7,933 bases of DNA. Source: Candidatus Omnitrophota bacterium. Lineage in GTDB: Bacteria > Omnitrophota > Gorgyraeia > Gygaellales > Profunditerraquicolaceae. Below the pieces are notes generated by a model that was given only the letters and a program-made list of their open reading frames with translations, had not been told where the DNA came from and ran no database searches. A program made the position numbers and the translations under genes. The stretch is from contig JAGUUJ010000027.1 in the NCBI GenBank assembly GCA_020063525.1, forward strand, positions 1-7,933, written 5' to 3'. Shown in pieces: positions 1 through 5,637 of the stretch. Positions within the stretch are counted from its first letter, which is position 1, and every line of letters starts with the position of its first letter.

Positions 1-77
1 CCTATGGCAGAACCTGCTACTGCCATGATAATACCTAAGCGCGAACCCCAGCTATCACGTTTTTTTACCTGTTTCAT
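1..77 (-). CDS. Neurotransmitter:sodium symporter (NSS/SLC6) family transporter, N-terminal fragment
   Basis: Only the first 25 codons are in the window; the gene continues past the left edge. The ATG at 75-77 opens a frame reading MKQVKKRDSWGSRLGIIMAV and then AGSAI. This is the classic start of bacterial NSS/SLC6 sodium-coupled amino-acid transporters: a short basic cytosolic tail, then W-x-SRLG-x-I-x-A-x-AGSA(I/V)G at the beginning of TM1, whose unwound centre binds substrate and Na+ in LeuT-like proteins. The start overlaps the end of the hydrogenase protease gene by 23 bp in a different frame, so the two are probably translationally coupled; no good Shine-Dalgarno is visible. Substrate cannot be inferred. 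The family call rests on one short but very characteristic motif. Confidence 0.78.
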   Translation of the reverse strand, partial: MKQVKKRDSWGSRLGIIMAVAGSAI

Positions 78-522
78 AGAACCATTGCACTAATTTATTT
101 AGAGTTTCCTTAACTTCTAAACTTAATTTATCCCCAAAATTAATACTTTTAGGCTGAATAATTAAAATAATTATATCCGCCTTTAAATTATTTTGCAAGT
201 AATTTATCGTCAATGATATAGAAGCATTATGCGTAGCAAATAAGTTAACTGTCTTTATCTCTTGGGCTTGTAAAAACTTGAATTCTCCGGGCTTAGCGCC
301 AAAATCAACTGCATCAATGAGCACTACAGTATCGGCTTTTTCCTTAATAATCTTTTCTAAATAATTCTCCGGGCTCTCCTCTGCATCAAAGACAACAAAC
401 GGAGCCTTACCCTTAATTCTGCTTGCCAAAACCGAACCTGCTCCATCATCACTGCGCAGGGTATTACCAATACCTAGAATAACAACTTTACCTTTTAATC
501 TGGATTTGAAGTCTTCGCACAT
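55..522 (-). CDS. Hydrogenase maturation protease, HycI type (peptidase A31)
   Basis: This 155-residue protein belongs to the nickel-dependent endopeptidases that clip the C-terminal extension from the [NiFe]-hydrogenase large subunit once the metal centre is inserted. Visible hallmarks are the N-terminal beta strand with GIGN (17-20), then LRSDDGAG (22-29), SPEN (50-53), LIDAVDFG (68-75) and ATHN (96-99). By comparison with E. coli HycI, the likely nickel/substrate ligands are Asp26, Asp70 and His98, all present. Length matches the family (about 150-160). The SPEN and ATHN motifs and the IIQP segment (121-124) resemble HycI, which serves group 4 hydrogenases, more than HyaD/HybD; this subtype is inference. 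It starts 12 bp after the 77-residue gene's stop and ends inside the transporter's start. No hydrogenase subunit is visible, so its substrate must be encoded elsewhere. Confidence 0.9.
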   Translation of the reverse strand: MCEDFKSRLKGKVVILGIGNTLRSDDGAGSVLASRIKGKAPFVVFDAEESPENYLEKIIKEKADTVVLIDAVDFGAKPGEFKFLQAQEIKTVNLFATHNASISLTINYLQNNLKADIIILIIQPKSINFGDKLSLEVKETLNKLVQWFYETGKKT

Positions 523-534
523 ACCAAAAGCGCC

Positions 535-768
535 TTACATAATTCCCATTGCTTCCTGAATTAAAGGCAAAATTCCCCGGACTTCTTCTTTAGATAATCT
601 TCCCAACTTAGCAAAAGCAGCATTTCCCATCCTGTCTTTAATCTCTCGGGCAATCTGCAATTTTTTAGGGCCTTTATTATAAGAATGGACGCTTACTATA
701 ATTTTCCCGCCTTCGTCCTCCCAGACCTTACTAAATAATTGCTCATCCAAACTACTGTCATACGGCAT
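535..768 (-). CDS. Conserved-looking small protein of unknown function (77 aa), possibly PC4/YdbC-like fold
   Basis: The start is the ATG at 766-768, not the more upstream in-frame alternatives, because a strong Shine-Dalgarno (AAGGAGG, 5 nt spacing) sits directly before it and the upstream codons lie inside the epimerase gene. It overlaps the end of that gene by 11 bp. The 77-residue product is soluble, with no signal peptide. It has an acidic N-terminus, two likely beta strands (about 22-30 and 35-42) around the turn SYNKGPKKLQI, then a basic loop and a helix EEVRGILPLIQEAM (61-74). Beta strands followed by a C-terminal helix, with conserved-looking basic/aromatic residues, recall the PC4/YdbC single-stranded nucleic-acid-binding fold. 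That is a topology guess and I do not recognise the family. It is probably co-translated with the epimerase. Confidence 0.75.
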   Translation of the reverse strand: MPYDSSLDEQLFSKVWEDEGGKIIVSVHSYNKGPKKLQIAREIKDRMGNAAFAKLGRLSKEEVRGILPLIQEAMGIM

Positions 769-1438
769 AACCCCCTCCTTTGTATAGTGGTATTCCCAAG
801 TCTTTGACTCCAATTCTTCCGCAATATTTTGGGCCGTCACCGATAACCATACCACGTTTCTTGGCTACAAATGTAACTGTCCTATCTGCCTTAACGCAAC
901 AACCTAAAACTTCACCTGTTGTTGCATCCAACCCTGAAGGTATATCTACAGATAAAATATAAGCCTTTGAGGTGTTGATTATTCCGATCAAATCCCTGAC
1001 AACGCCCTTTACCTGACCCTGCAAACCTACTCCTAAAAGCGCATCGATAATTAAAGCGTATTTAAAAATTTTATTTTTAACCAGATACAAATTTTCTTCC
1101 CCAACCTCGATTATCTTTTGTTTCATTTTTAAAAGAATCTCTAAGTTTATTCCAGCCTCATTTTCTGCATCTTGAATTCTCCCTGCCAAAAAAATGCCGG
1201 GTTTTACGCCACAAGTTAAAAGATGCCGTGCCGCTGCAAATCCATCTCCTCCGTTATTTCCTTTACCGCAGAATACCCCTACATTTTTCCTGCCGCGCAA
1301 TACCTTTATGGCTTCTTCGGCAACTCCTCTGGCGGCATTCTCCATAAGCACAAGCGTAGAAATACCGAATATCTCTTTTGCTCTTCTATCGATATCTTGG
1401 GCTTCTTTTGCGGTTAGCAATTTAGAATTTCTTGCCAT
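758..1438 (-). CDS. nnrE: NAD(P)H-hydrate epimerase (YjeF_N domain)
   Basis: This 226-residue enzyme interconverts the R and S epimers of damaged, hydrated NAD(P)H so that the dehydratase NnrD can repair them. Family motifs are in the expected order: LLTAKEAQDIDRRA near the N-terminus (7-20), LMENAARG (31-38), the nucleotide-binding loop VFCGKGNNGGDGFAAARHL (55-73), IIDALLGVGLQG (130-141, with the conserved Asp132), VDIPSGLDATTGEV (164-177) and KADRTVTF (183-190). The length fits a stand-alone epimerase. The C-terminal ADP/ATP-dependent dehydratase domain, often fused in bacteria, is absent here and is not encoded next door. The gene overlaps the MazG-like gene by 17 bp upstream and the 77-residue gene by 11 bp downstream. 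No clear Shine-Dalgarno is seen, so translational coupling is likely. Confidence 0.93.
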   Translation of the reverse strand: MARNSKLLTAKEAQDIDRRAKEIFGISTLVLMENAARGVAEEAIKVLRGRKNVGVFCGKGNNGGDGFAAARHLLTCGVKPGIFLAGRIQDAENEAGINLEILLKMKQKIIEVGEENLYLVKNKIFKYALIIDALLGVGLQGQVKGVVRDLIGIINTSKAYILSVDIPSGLDATTGEVLGCCVKADRTVTFVAKKRGMVIGDGPKYCGRIGVKDLGIPLYKGGGYAV

Positions 1439-1730
1439 GGCGATAAGGACGGCTTTTATTGTATTCTATTTTCTTAAGGAGGGTTTTTTCTAAATTAATG
1501 CCTTTTGCGCCGCAATAATCAAAAATACGGATACAGCAATCTGCGAGCTCTTCGGCAATATTGTCCTTTGTGCCGTGGTTACGCATTGCCTCTAAAGCTT
1601 CGGATAATTCCGAATGCATAAGCGCAATGAGCTCGCCGTCATTGCGCTCGCTGTCCCACCAACCCTTTTTCTTGGCGATGCGATGGCATTCCTCAATAAG
1701 CTCACTTATTTCCCGTTTCTTTTTTCGCAT
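1422..1730 (-). CDS. MazG-like nucleotide pyrophosphohydrolase
   Basis: This 102-residue, all-helical protein has the MazG/dUTPase-like metal-binding signature: ELSE (Glu41, Glu44) on one helix and EELAD (Glu61, Asp64) on the next, the ExxE...ExxD arrangement that coordinates Mg2+. It ends with a KxxYNKSRPYRHGKKF segment (87-102) typical of small MazG-like proteins. The expected reaction is hydrolysis of NTPs or dNTPs, often non-canonical ones, to the monophosphate and pyrophosphate; the preferred substrate cannot be read from sequence. The ATG is preceded by GGAGG (1740-1744) at 9 nt. It follows the lipoprotein gene after a 90-bp gap, the widest in the operon, and overlaps the epimerase gene by 17 bp, grouping two house-cleaning enzymes for nucleotides and cofactors. 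Confidence 0.88.
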   Translation of the reverse strand: MRKKKREISELIEECHRIAKKKGWWDSERNDGELIALMHSELSEALEAMRNHGTKDNIAEELADCCIRIFDYCGAKGINLEKTLLKKIEYNKSRPYRHGKKF

Positions 1731-1773
1731 GGATTTGCGCCTCCAATTCTTCTGAGGTAATCTTTTTATGGTA

Positions 1774-1798
1774 TAGGAAAGTATAAAGCACTTTCCTA
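1774..1798. repeat. 8-bp perfect inverted repeat in the lipoprotein-MazG gap
   Basis: The arms TAGGAAAG (1774-1781) and CTTTCCTA (1791-1798) are perfectly complementary across a 9-nt spacer. On the minus strand a TATACT (1780-1785) overlaps the downstream arm and loop, with a weak -35-like TTTCAG (1803-1808) 17 bp upstream. This could be an operator over an internal promoter or an mRNA processing hairpin. No U-tract follows on either strand, so it is not an obvious intrinsic terminator. Confidence 0.4.
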
Positions 1799-1820
1799 AC
1801 CACTGAAAATCGTATTGAAG

Positions 1821-2240
1821 TTATCGCGAAGCGATTTCCTTGTCCAGAACAGAGAATACCTTTCCCGAAATAAATTCTTTAGCATAAGTGCTCGGAGAAG
1901 ACACTTCAACTTGCGTGTTAGTTGCATCTATCTCTTTAAAGAACAAACCAACTGGCGTGGTATCTTCCTCAGAGACATAGATGGCAATCATATGTTTTTT
2001 TATGCTCTGCATATAGATATACGCCTGTATACGCTTTAAAATATCCAGAGTCTGCGTATAACAGGTCAAGTAATCATAATTAAAAGTCTTGGTTATAGCA
2101 GACTTGCGGTTGTCTTCCATGGCTTTAGTAGAAACACCCATAAATCCCTTCGCAACCTCTTTTATCGTCCCACAACCCAATAACGCAACAACCCAATAAC
2201 CCAATAACGCAACAACCCAATAACGTTTTACTATCTTCAT
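1821..2240 (-). CDS. Small predicted lipoprotein with duplicated signal-peptide core
   Basis: This 139-residue protein has a lipoprotein signal peptide: basic start MKIVKR, a hydrophobic stretch and the lipobox LLG-C with Cys23 as predicted lipidation site. The hydrophobic stretch is an exact duplication of YWVVALLG (7-14 and 15-22), encoded by a perfect 24-bp tandem repeat. The mature part (about 116 residues) is mixed alpha/beta: a helix around 60-78 containing YDYLTCYTQTLDILKRIQAY, then alternating strands (about 84-112) and a C-terminal VFSVLDKE segment. I do not recognise the family. It should be anchored in the cell envelope, facing out from the inner membrane. Its ATG lies 4 nt after a run of nine G residues that doubles as Shine-Dalgarno, and 12 bp after the stop of the patatin fusion gene. 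Confidence 0.85.
   Translation of the reverse strand: MKIVKRYWVVALLGYWVVALLGCGTIKEVAKGFMGVSTKAMEDNRKSAITKTFNYDYLTCYTQTLDILKRIQAYIYMQSIKKHMIAIYVSEEDTTPVGLFFKEIDATNTQVEVSSPSTYAKEFISGKVFSVLDKEIASR
2176..2223. repeat. Perfect 24-bp tandem duplication (2 copies) inside the lipoprotein gene
   Basis: The 24-bp unit at 2176-2199 is repeated exactly at 2200-2223. Each unit itself contains CCCAATAA at both ends, so the same octamer recurs four times. The period is a multiple of three and adds exactly eight residues (YWVVALLG) to the signal peptide, keeping the frame. Such repeats can gain or lose units by replication slippage. Confidence 0.97.
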
Positions 2241-2244
2241 TTAG

Positions 2245-2253
2245 CCCCCCCCC
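2245..2253 (-). promoter_or_regulatory. Nine-G homopolymer acting as Shine-Dalgarno of the lipoprotein gene
   Basis: Nine consecutive C on the plus strand (G9 on the coding strand) lie 4 nt upstream of the lipoprotein ATG, and the first G is the last base of the patatin fusion's TAG stop. No other Shine-Dalgarno-like sequence is present in the 12-bp gap. Length changes in this tract would alter start spacing without shifting either reading frame, except by disturbing the TAG itself. Confidence 0.6.
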
Positions 2254-4274
2254 TATTCATTTATGACCTGCCAAATTTTATCCAGATTCTTGCGTGCCTC
2301 ATCCTCGCCTCTCTTGGCAAACTCTTCCGCACGATGCAATTCTAACCAATACATCCCTGACATATCCGGGTGCAAAACAATGTCCGCCAATTGCGCCTCC
2401 TTCTGTGCTACCTCTGACTGCATTACCTCAATGCTGCTAAATATAATATCTAATATGTTAGTCTTAAGTTTATTTTGATAATAGCGTCCAAAATCAAAAA
2501 ACCGACGCTTTGCGGAAACCTCCAAGGCACCAGGAGCCTCGGCTTCTTTTATCTTTTCGTATTGCTTAAGGACATCTTCTCTGGAAGGGGTGGCATTAAC
2601 CGCGATAATCTTCTTGACGCCCATCTTAAATAAAGGTTCGGTAGGTAAGGGATTAATTATTCCTCCGTCAAATAGTAAACTTTGTTTAAATTTAAAAGGC
2701 ATAAATACTCCCGGCATAGTGCAACTGGCCATAATTGCATCTGCCAACAGACCTTTCTCTAAAATTATAGGTTCTTTTCTCTTGACATCGCTGGCTATTA
2801 TCTTGAGGGGAAGTTTCACATCATAAAAAGTCTTGTTGCCTAAATATTTTTTTAAAAATTTGTAGAGCTTGTTGCCTTTAATAAAGCCGAAAAAAGGAAA
2901 CGTTAAATCCACAAGCCCCCATATATATTTTTGCTCTTTGAATTCTTGAGTTATGAGCTCAAGTATTTCAGCGCTTGTCCTGCCGGTTACCCAGAGGCTG
3001 GCAATGAGCGCTCCCACGCTTGAACCGGAGATAACATCAATGGTGATTTTTTCTTCTTCGATTACCTTTAATACGCCGATATGGCAAAAACCATAGGCCA
3101 CCCCCACTCCCAATGCCAGGCCTACTAAACAATCACCTAACCTGCGCGCAATCCTCCTTATTGCCTTGGCATATTCGCAATCGGGTTCATCCAAAACCAT
3201 TTTATCCGATGCCTTAAATTCTATCTTGGGTAAAGTAGCAAATATGGGGTGATTTAATAATCCTATTTGCTCTTCATATGTAAGGCTCGATACTTTATAT
3301 TCATTAATGATAACCTTTATCTTATCTTCATGAAAATTAAAATCGGTTTTAAACCTGCGGATTAAATTGAATGTCCTTTTTAAATCTACGGGTTCCGGGC
3401 TGGTCAATATATGGATTAGGTCAGATTGATTCAGGATATCAAAGATACTCTTGTTCATTTCACTGGGCAGGTCTAAAATTATATAGTGGTAATCATTAAT
3501 CAAGAGGCTTAAGGCATCCGCTAATCTCTTCACACACGACTCATCTTCCGGCTTATAGCAAAGGGTGACTAAGTCTATGCCAAATTTATCTTTTAAAATA
3601 AAATCTTTTATTACTCTTGCCGTATCCATATCACCAGAAGACAGGTCAAAGATTCGATAAGCACCCTCAATTTCTAATCTGCGGGGTAGACTGTGAATTC
3701 TATCAACAGGGGTAATATCTAATATAATTACTGATTTATGCGTTTCTCTGGCAAGGCTTAACGCCATATTCAAAGCATAAACGGTCTTGCCTGCTTGAGA
3801 GTAAGAACTAAATATGGAAATAGCAACGCTTTCAAAGATAGTTTTTTGATGAATATCTTTGCGTTTTAATCTGCGCGATAAGGTTTGGCTTAAATCAATG
3901 GCTAGACTCGGAATTTTCTTTAAGATAAAATTGAAATCGTCTTTTTTAATAATTAAGAGAAGGGAATCATTCATTGCTTTGGCAGTTACAGAATGAGGTT
4001 CACCCGTAAGAAGTGAAATAATTCCGAAGTATTTTCCCCGATGCAGATATTCTAATAAAGTCTCATTTCCGCCTTGATCTTGTGTATAGATTACGCTTCT
4101 TCCTAACACAACAACATAAAGCGCATCGGCGGGTGCGCCTTCCTGATAAATAATTTCTCCCTTCTTATACTCCTTAAAACTAATTCGTGCTTGAATAAGA
4201 TTGCGTTCCACACTAGATAAACCAGCAAACAAAGGGATATCTCGTAATATCGGTTCTTTCTTTATCAATTCCAT
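2253..4274 (-). CDS. cNMP-binding-like / MinD-ParA-like P-loop / patatin-like phospholipase fusion protein
   Basis: This 673-residue protein has three domains. (1) A cyclic-nucleotide-binding-like beta roll, about 12-125: LFAGLSS start, GEIIYQEGAPAD, FGIISLLTGEP. (2) A MinD/ParA-type P-loop domain, about 149-382: YSQAGKT loop (158-164), IILD (183-186), Walker B YIILDLPSE (264-272). (3) A patatin lipase domain from about 384: oxyanion loop LGVGVAYG (388-395), nucleophile elbow GSSVG with Ser419, and FDGG with catalytic Asp536. The Ser-Asp dyad is intact, so lipid acyl hydrolase activity is plausible. The cNMP cassette lacks the usual Glu and Arg (Ile85, His94), and the P-loop lacks the signature lysine and two glycines. 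I chose ATG 4272-4274 because it overlaps the glycosidase stop as TAATG and follows GGGG by 10 nt; a GTG at 4296-4298 would add eight residues. No signal or transmembrane segment is evident. cNMP-patatin pairs are known (NTE/PNPLA6, Rv2565); the inserted P-loop domain is unusual. Confidence 0.88.
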   Translation of the reverse strand: MELIKKEPILRDIPLFAGLSSVERNLIQARISFKEYKKGEIIYQEGAPADALYVVVLGRSVIYTQDQGGNETLLEYLHRGKYFGIISLLTGEPHSVTAKAMNDSLLLIIKKDDFNFILKKIPSLAIDLSQTLSRRLKRKDIHQKTIFESVAISIFSSYSQAGKTVYALNMALSLARETHKSVIILDITPVDRIHSLPRRLEIEGAYRIFDLSSGDMDTARVIKDFILKDKFGIDLVTLCYKPEDESCVKRLADALSLLINDYHYIILDLPSEMNKSIFDILNQSDLIHILTSPEPVDLKRTFNLIRRFKTDFNFHEDKIKVIINEYKVSSLTYEEQIGLLNHPIFATLPKIEFKASDKMVLDEPDCEYAKAIRRIARRLGDCLVGLALGVGVAYGFCHIGVLKVIEEEKITIDVISGSSVGALIASLWVTGRTSAEILELITQEFKEQKYIWGLVDLTFPFFGFIKGNKLYKFLKKYLGNKTFYDVKLPLKIIASDVKRKEPIILEKGLLADAIMASCTMPGVFMPFKFKQSLLFDGGIINPLPTEPLFKMGVKKIIAVNATPSREDVLKQYEKIKEAEAPGALEVSAKRRFFDFGRYYQNKLKTNILDIIFSSIEVMQSEVAQKEAQLADIVLHPDMSGMYWLELHRAEEFAKRGEDEARKNLDKIWQVINE

Positions 4275-5506
4275 TACTCTAGTTCCCCGGTTTTGCACAC
4301 CAGAGAATATTTTCTAGCACTCTCTCTAATTGTGCGCTTATAAGTATTATAATCTACTTCGATGAGGCCAAAACGCGGGCTGAAACCCTTATCCCATTCA
4401 TAATTATCTATTAGCGACCAATAAATATAACCTAAAAGTTTTACGCCTTGACTCATTGCCAGATGGATATTCTTTAAATGCTCATAGATAAAATCCCACC
4501 TTAAGTTATCATCCTGTGTGCATATACCATTTTCTAAAATAAACATAGGCAGGCCGTATTTCTTTAGTTTCAAGAGTAAGTTATATAAACCCCCGGGGTA
4601 TATATCCCAGCCTAAAGAATTTTTACTGAGCTTGCTGTGATTTTCATTACAGACATCCAGCGTCAAATTCTTAAAGCCCCAGCCTCGCGTCTCCACTAAA
4701 CCTCGAGTATAGTAATTTATGCCTATAAAATCAAGGGTTTTAGCACACATTAACCTCTCAATAAATTCAAAATTAAAATACTTATTCCTTAAATAAGCAG
4801 CGATATTGTTTCTTAGGGTTAAGGCGTAGGGTACAAATGCCTGCATATTCTGGGCAATACTTATTAAAGGTAAATTTAAGCTTTCATTTCTATAAATTTT
4901 ATGGATGAGTTTATAGCTTTTTATGTGGGAAAGGATTAGGTTTTCTTTTACCTTCTTAGCTTTTAAAAAGGATTTTTCTTGGGGTGGCCATATACCCTTG
5001 ATATAAGAAAGATGTATATAAACCATTGGCTCATTTATAGTCACCCAATATTTTACATTTTCACATAGAGCCCCAACAATCTTTTCTACATAGCGTAAAA
5101 AATATTCACAGGCTTTCTCATTTTGCCAGCCTCCTTTCCTCGCAAACCATAAAGGATTGGTAAAATGGTGCAAAGTAACTATGGGTTCGAGGTTACGCTG
5201 TTTCAAAGAAATGATAACATCTTTATAGTGTTCTAATTCAGGCTCTGAGAATTTACCTTCATCAGGTTCTATGCGGCTCCACTCAACGGATAAACGATGG
5301 GCATTGTGATTAAGAAGTTTGGCTAAATCAAAATCGCACTTATAAAGCTCGTAATGCCGACAGGCGAGCCCCGAAGTCTCCTTTAAGCCAACCCTTTTCT
5401 CCCACTCCCACCAATCAGTATTTATATTGTTCCCTTCCACCTGATAGGCAGAAGTAGCTGCACCCCAGAGAAAATCTTTAGGAAATTCCATCATATTGGC
5501 TAACAT
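4274..5506 (-). CDS. Glycoside hydrolase family 1 beta-glycosidase (beta-glucosidase-like)
   Basis: This 410-residue retaining glycosidase is cytosolic, with no signal peptide. GH1 landmarks: FPKDFLWGAATSAYQVEG (8-25, with sugar-binding Gln22), RLSVEWSRIEP (71-81), TLHHFTNP (111-118), the acid/base motif TINEP (156-160, Glu159), GINYYTR (262-268), the nucleophile motif ILENG (323-327, Glu325), and WSLIDNYEWDKGFSPRFGL (363-381), which closes the substrate pocket. Both catalytic glutamates are present. At 410 residues it is somewhat shorter than the usual 440-480, mainly in loops between 170 and 290, so substrate preference (gluco-, galacto- or phospho-sugar) is uncertain. ATG 5504-5506 follows AAGG by 7 nt; in-frame ATGs at codons 5 and 6 are alternatives. 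It is the first gene behind the c-di-GMP riboswitch leader, and its stop overlaps the start of the patatin fusion. Confidence 0.93.
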   Translation of the reverse strand: MLANMMEFPKDFLWGAATSAYQVEGNNINTDWWEWEKRVGLKETSGLACRHYELYKCDFDLAKLLNHNAHRLSVEWSRIEPDEGKFSEPELEHYKDVIISLKQRNLEPIVTLHHFTNPLWFARKGGWQNEKACEYFLRYVEKIVGALCENVKYWVTINEPMVYIHLSYIKGIWPPQEKSFLKAKKVKENLILSHIKSYKLIHKIYRNESLNLPLISIAQNMQAFVPYALTLRNNIAAYLRNKYFNFEFIERLMCAKTLDFIGINYYTRGLVETRGWGFKNLTLDVCNENHSKLSKNSLGWDIYPGGLYNLLLKLKKYGLPMFILENGICTQDDNLRWDFIYEHLKNIHLAMSQGVKLLGYIYWSLIDNYEWDKGFSPRFGLIEVDYNTYKRTIRESARKYSLVCKTGELE

Positions 5507-5571
5507 TATAGCACCTTAAAATAAAAAATCCCAACAAAAATGTCCTCCTTCGCCCTTAAACTAATATACGC
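5507..5571 (-). promoter_or_regulatory. Leader segment between terminator and beta-glycosidase start
   Basis: These 65 nt lie between the terminator U-tract and the glycosidase ATG. They contain a strong SD-like AAGGAGG (5544-5550) that is too far from the glycosidase start to serve it. The segment GGAGGAC (5542-5548) is complementary to GTCCTCC in the terminator's 3' arm (5584-5590). TGTTGGGAT (5528-5536) is complementary to ATCCCAACA (5619-5627) upstream of the terminator and is followed by six T. These suggest alternative RNA folds. Confidence 0.45.
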
Positions 5572-5602
5572 AAAAAAAACTTCGGAGGACTATTCTCCGA
5601 AG
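5572..5602 (-). terminator. Intrinsic terminator in the operon leader
   Basis: Read on the minus strand: CTTCGGAG (5595-5602), a 7-nt loop, CTCCGAAG (5580-5587), then eight T (5572-5579). The 8-bp perfect stem plus U-tract is a textbook rho-independent terminator placed between the riboswitch aptamer and the first gene. A competing fold is visible: ATTCTC (5614-5619) can pair with GAGAAT (5592-5597), which takes up part of the terminator's 5' arm and loop. It could serve as an antiterminator. Confidence 0.9.
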
Positions 5603-5637
5603 CTTTAGCGAAAGAGAATGTTGGGATATAAAGAAAC

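Noticed and set aside
769..855. N-terminal extension of the 77-residue protein
   Set aside because: It lies entirely within the epimerase gene, while AAGGAGG sits exactly before the internal ATG at 766-768.
1823..1835. ATCGC-GAA-GCGAT hairpin at the lipoprotein gene's end as a terminator
   Set aside because: The stem is only 5 bp, inside the coding region, with no T-tract on the minus strand after it.
4275..4298. GTG start giving an eight-residue longer patatin fusion protein
   Set aside because: It has no Shine-Dalgarno and lies deeper in the glycosidase gene. The ATG at 4272-4274 forms a typical TAATG coupled start.
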